From the NCBI RefSeq assembly GCF_001591565.1, contig NZ_BCVD01000002.1:1-64000 (forward strand): a stretch of 64,000 nt of DNA, given 5' to 3'. Shown piece after piece: positions 35,937 through 44,254 of this stretch (within the stretch, counting starts at the first letter, position 1; each line of letters opens with the position of its first letter). The translations under genes and the position numbers were made by a program. This DNA comes from Priestia flexa NBRC 15715. Lineage in GTDB: Bacteria; Bacillota; Bacilli; Bacillales; Bacillaceae_H. A model generated the notes under the pieces. That model searched no databases. It was not told where the DNA came from and saw only the letters and a program-made list of their open reading frames with translations.

Positions 35937-36293
35937 ATGACCACGCTTTCGACTCATGTTTTAGATTTAGCAAATGGAAAACCAGCTAAAGGGATAGCTG
36001 TTTCACTCTACAAACTTCAAGACGATAATGAACGGTTGTGGATTGGAGATACAATTACAAACGAAGGCGGACGAATTGACCAACCTTTTTTTAGTAACGA
36101 AACGTTCACCCCAGGCGAGTATGAGCTTTTATTTGATATCGAACCTTACTTTATAAGAGAATCAGTTCAAACGAGCACGCCTGCTTTTTTAACAAAAGTA
36201 GCGGTTAGGATTGGGCTTTCAGAAGCATTTGAGCATTATCATGTCCCTCTTCTTGTTTCTCCATGGGGATATCAAATCTACCGAGGTAGTTAA
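35937..36293 (+). CDS. pucM: 5-hydroxyisourate hydrolase
   Basis: A 118-residue transthyretin-like protein. It has STHVLDLANGKPAKGIAV at the N-terminus, HYHVPLLVSPWGY, and the conserved C-terminal YRGS. It hydrolyses 5-hydroxyisourate to OHCU, the step between the two activities of PucL. The ATG at 35937 comes directly after the pucL stop; its GAGGAG is inside pucL, so translation is coupled. A longer frame from 35919 was not used. A terminator follows. Confidence 0.95.
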   Translation: MTTLSTHVLDLANGKPAKGIAVSLYKLQDDNERLWIGDTITNEGGRIDQPFFSNETFTPGEYELLFDIEPYFIRESVQTSTPAFLTKVAVRIGLSEAFEHYHVPLLVSPWGYQIYRGS

Positions 36294-36329
36294 ACAAAAA
36301 GGAGCAGCGTAGACTGCTCCTTTTTGTTT
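36292..36329. terminator. Bidirectional terminator after pucM
   Basis: A perfect 16-bp stem (AAACAAAAAGGAGCAG and its complement), 6-nt loop, T runs on both sides. It begins in the pucM stop codon. Confidence 0.93.
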
Positions 36330-36333
36330 AAAC

Positions 36334-36837
36334 TTATTCAACATCTAATAATTTACTCATGATGTATTCGTCTACATATTGCCCATTAATTCGCAGCGAA
36401 TGCTTTTTTGTGCCTTCAATTTGAAACCCGATTTTTTTATACAAATGAATTGCAATTACATTTTCAACTACAACTGTTAGCTCAAGGCGGTGAATTTGCT
36501 GTTCTTTTGCCCATTCTTCAAGCTGTTGAAACAACTGCAAACCAATACCCATTCCTCGATAGTCTTTTAAGATTCCCATCGACACATACGCGATATGGGC
36601 ACTTCGGTTCACCACTCCACCTACAGCCTGTAAGTAACCAACCAGTTCACCCTCTACTTCTGCTACTAAAAGCGTAGAGTTTCGCTGTTGTTTCATCATT
36701 TCAATTTGCTTTTCCTGTTGCTCTGAACTTAGCTTTCGTTCGTTTTCTTCAAAAAGCATATACTGACTTTCAGTTTCTACTTGCTTAATCATCTCAACAA
36801 ATTGAGGCGCATCAGTCATCTCTATTTCACGTATCAC
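36334..36837 (-). CDS. GNAT-family N-acetyltransferase
   Basis: A 167-residue GNAT enzyme. The acetyl-CoA loop reads ILKDYRGMGIGLQLFQQL, followed by LELTVVVENVIAIHLYKKIG and a C-terminal YVDEYIMSKLL, close to the RimI/RimJ and polyamine acetyltransferase groups. The start codon is preceded by AGGGGAG. Upstream on the same strand lies a structured RNA candidate ending in a terminator, which could be a leader of this gene or independent. Confidence 0.83.
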   Translation of the reverse strand: MIREIEMTDAPQFVEMIKQVETESQYMLFEENERKLSSEQQEKQIEMMKQQRNSTLLVAEVEGELVGYLQAVGGVVNRSAHIAYVSMGILKDYRGMGIGLQLFQQLEEWAKEQQIHRLELTVVVENVIAIHLYKKIGFQIEGTKKHSLRINGQYVDEYIMSKLLDVE

Positions 36838-36933
36838 AATTGACTCCCCTTTTTTCTATCTAGCATTTATTTTAAAGGAATATGAAAAGTAACGCTATTG
36901 TCTTGCTTCGAATGACTCATGTGAAGAATGTAC

Positions 36934-36960
36934 AAAAAGACGCCCAATTGGGCGTCTTTG
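36934..36960 (-). terminator. Intrinsic terminator of the RNA candidate
   Basis: AAAGACGCCC-AATT-GGGCGTCTTT with five T on the minus strand. Confidence 0.85.
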
Positions 36961-37046
36961 ATGCGTTTTGAGGCGAGGACCGTATGACCACATTCATACG
37001 TTTAGCAAAAGCATATCCTTCGACTTACACAAATTAGCTCATCGCT
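36934..37046 (-). ncRNA. Candidate structured small RNA or leader
   Basis: On the minus strand a promoter at 37080-37052 is followed by about 110 nt without an ORF. This contains a 7-bp hairpin CGTATGA / TCATACG (36981-37000), an exposed C/U-rich stretch (GGTCCTCGCCTC) and then the terminator. A C/U-rich loop that could pair with Shine-Dalgarno sequences is typical of trans-acting sRNAs. The order promoter, structure, terminator, GNAT gene also fits an attenuation leader. It matches no riboswitch class I know. Confidence 0.5.
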
Positions 37047-37051
37047 TCTTT

Positions 37052-37080
37052 ACTATAGCACGGTCAAAGCGAAACAGCAA
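37052..37080 (-). promoter_or_regulatory. Putative sigma-A promoter of the RNA candidate
   Basis: On the minus strand TTGCTG (37080-37075), a 17-bp spacer and TATAGT (37057-37052). Confidence 0.55.
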
Positions 37081-37166
37081 GCTTTTTTTAATTCTTTCGT
37101 CATTTTTCGTTCTAAACTTCAGAGAACTTCATATGTATGCTACAAAAGGATAAGGACGTGATACTT

Positions 37167-37688
37167 ATGCTTCTAGCGAACCCTCCTCGTTTTTTTGGTC
37201 ACTCGCTCGCCATAATCAGATGATAGAGTGCCCAAGAAAATATGCTTATCAGTACTATTTTTCCCATCATGGTTGGCTTTCTTCTTCTACTGAACTTGCA
37301 AAACAAGCCTATCGCTTAAAGAAAATAGTTACTTTGCCGCTATTAGTGGGACAAGCAGTCAAGCAAGCTATTCGGAATTATTCCTTTACCACAAACACAG
37401 AATCAATCGAAGAGCACATGACTGCAATGCGTAATTTCATTGATCAAGAACTGCGTCGTGCTTATTTGCAAACACGAGATCATGGCGACGATTGGTATCA
37501 TGAACCGAACGTGTACACCATGATGCTCGAATACTACCAAAAAGGTTATTTAGCAGATTATGAAATTCAACAAACAAAAACGTCTATCGAGAGGTGTGTA
37601 ACCAAAGCCACTAAGCGCTTTTCCGATGAAACAAAGTACTCGCTGTAAACAATGTGTCTACCAAGAGCTCTGTGAAAAAACAGATTAA
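37167..37688 (+). pseudogene. Decayed PD-(D/E)XK (RecB/Cas4-like) nuclease gene
   Basis: From ATG 37167 the frame runs MLLANPPRFF into a T7 run at 37190-37196. One more T would join it to the frame WSLARHNQMIECPRKYAYQY, the N-terminal signature of RecB-family nucleases. That frame ends at 37648. After a +1 shift the sequence STRCKQCVYQELCEKTD, ending at 37688, supplies the C-terminal iron-sulfur cysteines of the family. The middle of the family, about 100 residues bearing the nuclease active site, is absent. Two frameshifts plus an internal deletion show a dead gene. Confidence 0.78.
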
Positions 37689-37692
37689 ACGA

Positions 37693-38493
37693 TTATTCTT
37701 GATTTAAAAACTCATGTAATTCACTCAGCCTCTTAATCTCATGAAACGGTACAACTTTATCCGCTTTTTTGTCATCACGATTCACCCAGACAGAGCGTAT
37801 CCCAGCTCGAGAAGCGCCAAGAATGTCCGTCATTAAATTATCACCAACCATAATCACTTCATCTTTTGATAAGTTTAACAAAGATAAAGCATGATCAAAA
37901 ATCGACGGATCCGGCTTCCCTCTTCCAAATGCTCCAGAGATGACAATCTCATCGAAATAAGGAACAATTTCTGGCGTAATCTCTAGTTTTATATTCTGAA
38001 GTTGAGGCGACCCGTTTGTTAATAGCAACAGCTTATAGTTTGATTGTAGTTCATTTAACACATCAAACGTATCTTCATATACGAACGGATTACGGCGACG
38101 CTCTTTAGGGAATCGCTCTGCAAGCTCTGCACCAAATGCTTCGTCATCAATTCCAAGTGACTTTAATCCTTGCGTCCACGCATCCTTGCGATAGATTGGT
38201 ACAATTTGTTTCATTTTTTGGAAGTTCTCATGTTCATCATGGAAATCTCCCCATAGCCCTTCAAATGGATTAATACCAATCATTTTTGTAAACTCGTACG
38301 TTTCGTATGTAGCATAAAGTGAAGAAGCCGCTTCGCGTACAGCTGCTTCTAACTCAATAGGATCAACATCATATTTTTCACTCGCGTACTCACACGTTGC
38401 ACGGAACGCTTCCGCAACGCTTTTTTTATCCCATAACAACGTATCATCTAAGTCGAAAAAAATTGCTTTGATGTTCATTTTACCAGTACTCAT
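37693..38493 (-). CDS. HAD-superfamily hydrolase (YsaA-like)
   Basis: A 266-residue HAD hydrolase with a helical cap. Motif I is [13 protein letters not shown], motif II is [12 protein letters not shown], motif III/IV is [14 protein letters not shown] and [14 protein letters not shown]. This resembles Bacillus YsaA/YfnB-type phosphatases of small phosphorylated metabolites. GAGGTG precedes the start. It is divergent from the MarR gene, with a palindrome between them, and ends 4 bases from the nuclease pseudogene. Confidence 0.85.
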   Translation of the reverse strand: MSTGKMNIKAIFFDLDDTLLWDKKSVAEAFRATCEYASEKYDVDPIELEAAVREAASSLYATYETYEFTKMIGINPFEGLWGDFHDEHENFQKMKQIVPIYRKDAWTQGLKSLGIDDEAFGAELAERFPKERRRNPFVYEDTFDVLNELQSNYKLLLLTNGSPQLQNIKLEITPEIVPYFDEIVISGAFGRGKPDPSIFDHALSLLNLSKDEVIMVGDNLMTDILGASRAGIRSVWVNRDDKKADKVVPFHEIKRLSELHEFLNQE

Positions 38494-38589
38494 TCAGACA
38501 CCTCTTTTATTTATTGAAAAAGTTGAACTATTCTAACACTAGATTACCTTGTTCAATTAAAGAAGTCTAGCTAAATTCGAACTCTACCT

Positions 38590-38609
38590 AAATGATAGCG
38601 TTATCATTT
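38590..38609. promoter_or_regulatory. Palindrome between divergent HAD and MarR genes
   Basis: AAATGATA-GCGT-TATCATTT, 8-bp perfect arms. It is in a position to be the autoregulatory operator of the MarR protein. Confidence 0.45.
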
Positions 38610-38691
38610 TAAAAAACCTTAGTTAGAATGTAACTGAGAGAGTAGAATGTGATATGATGAAAAGACTGAGTATGTACTTGGAGGTAAATAA

Positions 38692-39141
38692 ATGAAATCA
38701 ATGGAAGAAATGTACGGTTTTACGACTGCGAAGGTTGGAAAGCGCCTGAGTAGGCTGGTAGCTAGTTTTCTAAGACCCTACGACATAACGCCTGAACAAT
38801 GGACGGTATTAAAAAAGGTATCAGAATCTGATCGAATTACTCAAAAGCAGCTAGCGATAAAAGCAGATAAAGATCAAGCTACACTCACAAAAATTTTAGA
38901 TTTGTTAGAAAAAAGCGGTCACTTACAGCGTATTAGAAATCCTGAAGATCGCCGCTCTTACTATATTCAACAAACAGAAAAAGGAATGGCTTTGCAAGAG
39001 GAAATAACAGGTCCGATTGAAGACCTTTTTAAAATGCTAACAGCGGAAATTGATGAAGCCGATTTAGCTGCTTATTTTAACGTACTTCAACAATTAGAAA
39101 AAAAAGCAGAATCTCTTCAAGAAGAGATTGGACATACATAA
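38692..39141 (+). CDS. MarR-family transcriptional regulator
   Basis: A 149-residue MarR protein. The recognition region is ITQKQLAIKADKDQATLTKI (about residues 62-82), followed by the wing IRNPEDRRSYYIQQTEKG with the conserved Asp-Arg of MarR wings. Terminal helices form the dimer. GGAGGT precedes the start. It is divergent from the HAD hydrolase gene and shares a terminator with the convergent hypothetical gene. Its ligand is unknown. Confidence 0.9.
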   Translation: MKSMEEMYGFTTAKVGKRLSRLVASFLRPYDITPEQWTVLKKVSESDRITQKQLAIKADKDQATLTKILDLLEKSGHLQRIRNPEDRRSYYIQQTEKGMALQEEITGPIEDLFKMLTAEIDEADLAAYFNVLQQLEKKAESLQEEIGHT

Positions 39142-39171
39142 AGCAGGCATTTCACTTAAAGCGCCTGCTTT
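39140..39171. terminator. Terminator between convergent genes
   Basis: AAAGCAGGC / GCCTGCTTT with a 14-nt loop; the T-tract is short, so it is weak. Confidence 0.6.
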
Positions 39172-39604
39172 AAATACATCTTGCCATTTTTAGCACATCT
39201 TCAATTTGTCTCAGCGTTTCCATTGCTTCTTCATCTAGTGCCGTAAACTTAAACGCAATTGACTCGGCCTCTGCGTTAACGAAGGGTTCTTTGTTAGTAT
39301 CCTTTCGAAACGCTGTAATGTTTTCAAGTAAATATTTAAATGGTGATGTTAAGTTACTTCTTCGAAAGCGTAAACTCACCGTTGAAGGCGTTCGTTTTTG
39401 CAACTCATTACTACCTTCGTATTGAATAGCTCCTATGTACCGATCTCCCGCTTCTCTTGATTCTTTATTCCGGTATAGCTGTACAGTTTGTGTCGTGCCG
39501 TGCCAATCAATGTACAACCCTGCGCTTTCACATAAATCATGAATGTAATGAAAAATTTCGGTCACTTCTCCGAAATGATGTTGAAGCGGATGCTTAACAC
39601 CCAT
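39170..39604 (-). CDS. Hypothetical protein
   Basis: A 144-residue soluble protein I cannot place. It has HPLQHHFGEVTEIFHYIHDL at the N-terminus, a Tyr/Arg-rich strand region (QLYRNKESREAGDRYIGAI) and a predicted helical tail. GGGAGG lies 9 nt before the ATG. It converges on the MarR gene and follows the recombinase gene on the same strand, 117 bases apart. Confidence 0.6.
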   Translation of the reverse strand: MGVKHPLQHHFGEVTEIFHYIHDLCESAGLYIDWHGTTQTVQLYRNKESREAGDRYIGAIQYEGSNELQKRTPSTVSLRFRRSNLTSPFKYLLENITAFRKDTNKEPFVNAEAESIAFKFTALDEEAMETLRQIEDVLKMARCI

Positions 39605-39721
39605 TGCACTTCGCCTCCCTTTTTTAGACCATTATATTTGATGAATGAAGGGTTTATTCGAAAAAAGAAGCGAAATGAGAGAGTTTCATTTTATAAGTTT
39701 ACATAATATAGTTATAGGAAT

Positions 39722-40807
39722 CTAACGATAACCGGAATTTCGAAATGCATCATAAACCGTATCTTCTTGTAATTTTTCTAGGTAAATATTAGTCGTTGCA
39801 ATGGAGGCGTGTCCAACTACTTGTTTCACCACCGATAATGGTACGTCATTCGCTAAGCTGTTCGTAATGAACGTATGACGAAACCAGTGTGGTGAAATAG
39901 ACGAATTACCTTGAATCGCATAAACCGCTGTTTTGATGAGCCGATAAAGTGTTGTATACGATAATCTTTTTTTGACTCCTGTTTTGACAAATGGTTTAAG
40001 TTGAAAGAAAAGCGGCGTTTCATCCGACGGATTCAGCATCGTCGATTCTCCTAAACTTTCTCGGTAGTGAAATAGAGCATTTTGAACGTCTTTAAATACT
40101 GGAATTGTTCGCTCTTTTTTTCCTTTTCCGAACACATCTACTAACATATTGCCACGACGATCTTCACGAAAGCTTCCCCAATTCAAGCTTAATACTTCAC
40201 TAGACCTCATTCCGCTTAAATATAAAAGCATACCGATTAAGCGATTTCGTGCTTGGTACTCTTCTTTTAGCATGGAATGTTTTACCGTATCTTCAAGCGC
40301 TTTTACAATGAGCTCAGCTTCTCTTGTGCTTAACTCTCTGTATTCCGTTCGATTAACCTGTTTCTTTTCGCTATAATGTCCTTTTGAAACAGTAGGCTTT
40401 TCGATCCATGTTGTATAGAGCGCACTATAAAAATGGGTTTCATGACCAAACGTGAGCATCCTTCTGAAAAACTCTAGTTTTCTTGCTGCGCTTCTTTTGG
40501 CATAGGTTTGATTCATCCAATGATTAAATGCCTTCACTTCCATAAACCCAATCTCTTTTAAGGAAACGTCTAACTCTTTAAAAAAAGTCAAAACTGTTTT
40601 TAAATCTTGATTGTACGCTCGAATGGTATGCGGAGATAGCTCAGGTTTTATCATTTTAATTTTCATAAAAAGCTCAACAAACGTTCCATCGTCTGTATGA
40701 CCCAACGATAGATTTTGGTTTTCATCTAGTAGATTTCCCCACTGTTCTTTTAATTGCCGAAATGACAGAGAGGATTGACTTTGTATCAATACGTTGTCAT
40801 TTTTCAT
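39722..40807 (-). CDS. Tyrosine recombinase / integrase family protein
   Basis: About 361 residues. A SAM-like N-terminal core-binding domain (LSPHTIRAYNQDLKTVLTFF) precedes the catalytic domain, which holds Arg in LSGMRSSEVLSLNW, Lys in GKGKKERTIPV, His-x-x-Arg in SPHWFRHTF, His in VVGHASIATTNIY and the Tyr nucleophile in that last motif. All catalytic residues are present. No excisionase, phage or transposon gene is adjacent. Starts at GTG 40816, ATG 40810 and ATG 40807 are possible; AAGGTGG favours 40807. A long palindrome lies 200 bp upstream. Confidence 0.88.
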   Translation of the reverse strand: MKNDNVLIQSQSSLSFRQLKEQWGNLLDENQNLSLGHTDDGTFVELFMKIKMIKPELSPHTIRAYNQDLKTVLTFFKELDVSLKEIGFMEVKAFNHWMNQTYAKRSAARKLEFFRRMLTFGHETHFYSALYTTWIEKPTVSKGHYSEKKQVNRTEYRELSTREAELIVKALEDTVKHSMLKEEYQARNRLIGMLLYLSGMRSSEVLSLNWGSFREDRRGNMLVDVFGKGKKERTIPVFKDVQNALFHYRESLGESTMLNPSDETPLFFQLKPFVKTGVKKRLSYTTLYRLIKTAVYAIQGNSSISPHWFRHTFITNSLANDVPLSVVKQVVGHASIATTNIYLEKLQEDTVYDAFRNSGYR

Positions 40808-41000
40808 CATTTCCACCTTCTTTTAACTAATATCTTTTATAAGCTTCAAAATCTACCCTAAGGCGTTTTTTACATCTTGAATGTATTGGTATTAAAATCA
40901 ATTTAAAACGAAAAATAAACCTATTTAAAGAGGTCGTTTTTTTTAACGACTCAATAATCGTGTAAAAATATGTAATTTATTAGCGGTTTTTCCGTTTTTT

Positions 41001-41060
41001 CTTTACTTTATCATACTAACGCAAGATAAGAAAGAGTTATCTTGCGTTAGTATAGTAAAG
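41001..41060. repeat. Long inverted repeat upstream of the recombinase gene
   Basis: Perfect 17-bp arms (41013-41029 and 41037-41053, reading ATACTAACGCAAGATAA and its complement) around a 7-bp centre. Outer arms CTTTACT / AGTAAAG add a second layer after a 5-nt bulge. There is no T-tract on either strand. Arms of this length flanking 6-8 bp are the geometry of a tyrosine-recombinase core site. Confidence 0.7.
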
Positions 41061-41072
41061 TATTTTCTTATA

Positions 41073-41099
41073 AAAAAGCTCAGGTAGACTCTGAGCTTT
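41073..41099 (-). terminator. Terminator of the lipoprotein gene
   Basis: AAAGCTCAG / CTGAGCTTT with six T on the minus strand, overlapping the stop codon. Confidence 0.85.
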
Positions 41100-42292
41100 C
41101 AATAAGATTCTAACTGAGTAATGACGAGCTTTTCATTTTCATGTACGATTGTGTACACTCGGTAATACTCTTTTTCTTCTGTATGTTCATTAATGGTAAT
41201 GTTCATAACTTCTTTCGTTTTTACTTCGTAGCTATTTGCTTCTTTAGACGTCCATTCTAAAACTTCAACCGTTGCAAGATCTTCTCGTATTGTTCGATCA
41301 TAGAGTGTTTTGACAAGCTGCTGTTGTTCGCTAAACAACGTGCTATCTTTTTCAAAATAATGTTGAATGCGATCAAACTCATTAAGATTAATTGCTTCTG
41401 TTAAATCACGTAAATACGTTTCCGTAAACGAACGAACAACCGAAGCGTCTACTTCTGTAACCTTGTTCAAATCTACATCATTATCTTCCAAAGGCAAAGT
41501 TACTGGCACATCCTCTTGAACTTCATTAATCCGCTCTGAACTCTTTGCCAAAACACCAAATTCTCCAGAATCATCTTTAAATAGTAAGATTTTTTCTTGA
41601 TTACCATGTTCATCTTCAATAGTCGTTTCTTTGTTAAACGAAACTGCTTCGTTAGGCGTTATTTTTTTCAGATATTCTAAATACTCATCTGACGAAATAT
41701 CTAACGGTTTTTGACGATACGTCATTTCGTCCCATTCATTTAACTTCCAACCATCTTTTCCGTATTTCATATTCAAGTAAATAGTTGTACCTCCGTTCCC
41801 TTTTTCGTCCAGTGGCTGAATAGCTGAGATTGAAAATTGACCGGGGCGGTTGTTAATCACTTTAAAACGTACGGTTGTCGCTAGATTTGGAATAGACTGC
41901 TCATCACATTGACAGTAATAAGAAGTGGCGATTGTTTTTAGTTTCGTAGCAACTAATGAACTCGTAGCAAATTCTTTGAGCCTAGGGCTTAGCAATTGAA
42001 AATCTGCTGGTTTCTCTTCACTGTCCCATCCCTCTTGTTTACCTAAGATATCAAATGTTTGGATAACATTCTTCAACGAATCTGTAGCAAGCTGTTTGGC
42101 TTCTTCATTTGTCACAACGGGAAGAGAAGAACTCTTTTGTGTCTCATTAGCAGACTCATCGACATCAACCAGAACGGTAGCTTCTGATTCAGGCTCTTTT
42201 GGTGTCGGAGCCGGAGCAGACTTTGTCTCACTACATGCTGACAGCACAAGCCACAGGGAACAAATTATGGCCACCATATATAGATTTCCCAT
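41099..42292 (-). CDS. Lipoprotein with C-terminal NTF2-like (TcaA-type) domain
   Basis: A 397-residue predicted lipoprotein with a lipobox at LVLSAC (Cys20) and then a Pro/Glu-rich linker. The middle region is unassigned. The last 115 residues (FTETYLRDLTEAINLNEFDR ... YYRVYTIVHENEKLVITQLE) resemble the NTF2-like domain of TcaA, a protein of cell-envelope stress and glycopeptide resistance in staphylococci. Similar sequence occurs in the gene directly upstream. It probably sits on the outer face of the membrane. GGGGG precedes the start. Confidence 0.68.
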   Translation of the reverse strand: MGNLYMVAIICSLWLVLSACSETKSAPAPTPKEPESEATVLVDVDESANETQKSSSLPVVTNEEAKQLATDSLKNVIQTFDILGKQEGWDSEEKPADFQLLSPRLKEFATSSLVATKLKTIATSYYCQCDEQSIPNLATTVRFKVINNRPGQFSISAIQPLDEKGNGGTTIYLNMKYGKDGWKLNEWDEMTYRQKPLDISSDEYLEYLKKITPNEAVSFNKETTIEDEHGNQEKILLFKDDSGEFGVLAKSSERINEVQEDVPVTLPLEDNDVDLNKVTEVDASVVRSFTETYLRDLTEAINLNEFDRIQHYFEKDSTLFSEQQQLVKTLYDRTIREDLATVEVLEWTSKEANSYEVKTKEVMNITINEHTEEKEYYRVYTIVHENEKLVITQLESY

Positions 42293-42321
42293 TTGAATCC
42301 CCCTTTTTTCTTTTATCTTGT

Positions 42322-43272
42322 TTAACTTTCAAACGTGGACAGCTCAAATGCGCCTGCAGGAATCGTCCATTTAGACTCAGAAGCCTTTTCTAAATGATGA
42401 ATAACAAAAAGAGAATTTGCTTTTAGGGTCACGACAATTGTTCCTTTATTTCCATTATTGTCCGTATCGTAATGAATAACAGCTTGATTATGTTTAAAAA
42501 TTATGTTTTCTGCTTCTACTGTAGCTACTTCTACTGAATTTGGTGGCTTATAGGCATGAATCTTCACCGTAGCCTCTGAGCTAGAAGAAGCATAAAACTC
42601 TACGATTGGAGCACCTTTTAAGTCAGAATTGGCAGTGGACCATTTACCGTTATATTCATTTAAGCTAGCTGCTCTTGTAATAGCTGGTGCATTTGACTTC
42701 GTTTCTTCTGCTTTATCCATTGTATACGGCTCTACGCTTTTAATTCGCAATGTACCTTGATCGCTTATTAGCGTATACAATTGATTAATACTCTTTGTAT
42801 AATCCTTTTTATTAGGTTGATGGATGGTGACCTCTTCAAACGTTTGTAAATTTATTTGATTTTTCTCAGCTTCATACCAGTTCACAACTTGAAACGTCTT
42901 TAGTTCTTGACGAATTCCTTGCTCCGAAAAATTATCAATTTTCATTACTTGCTGTTTATAAAACTCACTATCTTCTATTATATATGTCTGAATTGACTTA
43001 GCTGATTTATGAAGGATTCCATCATGTAAAGCCTTGAAGTAGCTATTCATAAACTGCGAGATTATTTTTTCATCTATTGTATCTGAAATATCATATCTGT
43101 ACTGGTTTTCAACAACATCTTTCTTTGCTTCTTGATCATGACTTTCTATCTCTCCTGCAATCATCAAGTCCGTATCGACTTCAGTTGCTTTTTGAGCTTT
43201 TTGCTGACATCCTGCGAGTAAAAGGGATGTTGCAATCGTCATGTAAAGGAGATTACGTTTGTTCATTAACAT
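42322..43272 (-). CDS. Lipoprotein with NTF2-like (TcaA-type) domain
   Basis: A 316-residue predicted lipoprotein with a lipobox SLLLAGC near residue 22. Residues about 65-175 (FMNSYFKALHDGILHKSAKS ... KSINQLYTLISDQGTLRIKS) resemble the TcaA-type NTF2-like domain. A C-terminal beta domain of about 115 residues follows (GKWSTANSDLKGAPIVEFYA onward), which looks like a lipocalin-type or calycin sandwich. It is 29 nt upstream of the second lipoprotein gene and probably in one operon with it. Starts at 43272 and 43266 are both possible. Confidence 0.65.
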   Translation of the reverse strand: MLMNKRNLLYMTIATSLLLAGCQQKAQKATEVDTDLMIAGEIESHDQEAKKDVVENQYRYDISDTIDEKIISQFMNSYFKALHDGILHKSAKSIQTYIIEDSEFYKQQVMKIDNFSEQGIRQELKTFQVVNWYEAEKNQINLQTFEEVTIHQPNKKDYTKSINQLYTLISDQGTLRIKSVEPYTMDKAEETKSNAPAITRAASLNEYNGKWSTANSDLKGAPIVEFYASSSSEATVKIHAYKPPNSVEVATVEAENIIFKHNQAVIHYDTDNNGNKGTIVVTLKANSLFVIHHLEKASESKWTIPAGAFELSTFES

Positions 43273-43406
43273 GATTCCTTCCTACAAAAAATGGTATGTA
43301 TATTCTTCCAACAAACAGACCTAGTATACCATTCTACAAAAAAACCCTCAACCCTTTCATAAAAAGAACAAAAACACTGAAAACATGTAAATTGGTTTAA
43401 AAACGC

Positions 43407-43439
43407 AAAAAACCTATAGGATGTTACTCCTATAGGTTT
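43407..43439 (-). terminator. Terminator of thiT
   Basis: AAACCTATAGGA / TCCTATAGGTTT with a 6-nt loop and a T run on the minus strand. Confidence 0.88.
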
Positions 43440-43451
43440 CATTCCTTTTAT

Positions 43452-44024
43452 TTATGATGCGCGATTTAATACCACTCTTGCAGCAGACGGAATTAATACG
43501 GCTAAAATGATTAGGCAAGCAATCATGGATCCCACCATTGCTAGTCCGTTCATCGTAAATGAATACCATAATGCAGATACTCCTTTTGGTGCATAAGAGC
43601 CCCAAAAAATAATCCCTGCAACAAAGTGCCAAAAATAGCGAGCAACGCTGCCGATAACAATTGCTAAAATAATAAATGTAAATGCTTTTGTTCGATTGTT
43701 AGTAGCTAAGTTCTGCTTAATAGCACCAGACAATAGCCCTGCTAGACCAATGAATGCAAATGCAATAAAATATTCGATAAATGCTTGTAGAGGTGTTAAT
43801 ACATAAGCAGTACCCGTGACAACTTGTAGCAATCCCCACAAAAATCCAGCTACCACGCCTGATTTAAATCCCCATCGAAAGCAAATAATGAAGATTGGTA
43901 CCATGGAAAATGATATGGACACGGCAGGTGCAATTGTAATTGATGGCAATATATCAATTATCATTGCTAGAGCTGCAAAGATTGCCACTTCAATTTTCGC
44001 TTGTAAAGACATTCCTTTGTTCAT
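43452..44024 (-). CDS. thiT: Thiamine ECF transporter S component
   Basis: A 190-residue membrane protein with about six helices. It is the substrate-binding S component that works with the shared EcfA/A'/T module to import thiamine. Family features are VAIFAALAMIIDILPS, WGFKSGVVAGFLWGLLQ and the Trp/Tyr-rich C-terminal part (YFWHFVAGIIFWGSYAPKG), where thiamine stacks. A TPP riboswitch in the leader confirms the ligand. The Shine-Dalgarno ACAGGAG is a predicted target of the riboswitch. Confidence 0.95.
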   Translation of the reverse strand: MNKGMSLQAKIEVAIFAALAMIIDILPSITIAPAVSISFSMVPIFIICFRWGFKSGVVAGFLWGLLQVVTGTAYVLTPLQAFIEYFIAFAFIGLAGLLSGAIKQNLATNNRTKAFTFIILAIVIGSVARYFWHFVAGIIFWGSYAPKGVSALWYSFTMNGLAMVGSMIACLIILAVLIPSAARVVLNRAS

Positions 44025-44034
44025 CGTCTTTTCA

Positions 44035-44183
44035 CTCCTGTTGTAAAATCATTAGTATTCAACGACAAACACAGGAGGCAGCACAAGCTGCACGCTCCAC
44101 ACTCCCTACGCTAGCATTAACTAACAGGTTCAAAGGGTCAGAACAATTGGTTCACTCTCAGCCATTCAGGCTCCCCCTGTGGT
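44035..44183 (-). promoter_or_regulatory. TPP riboswitch (THI element) controlling thiT
   Basis: On the minus strand the aptamer (44183-44097) contains CTGAGAGTGAACC, TGACCCTTTGAACCTGTTAG, TTAATGCTAGCGTAGGGAG and a P1 of CCACA/TGTGG, the standard TPP element. Downstream, CTCCTGT (about 44077-44071) can pair with the ACAGGAG Shine-Dalgarno of thiT at 44041-44035. A competing stem GGAG..GCAGC / GCTGC-CTCC can hide CTCCTGT. No terminator is present, so TPP probably blocks translation initiation. Confidence 0.94.
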
Positions 44184-44254
44184 ACGTTGATATGTATTAT
44201 TAGAACGCTTTCTATTATAACATAATTCTCAAACAAGATACTATTTAATTTCAC

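Noticed and set aside
41001..41060. Chromosomal dif site
   Set aside because: The palindrome does not resemble the Firmicutes dif consensus.
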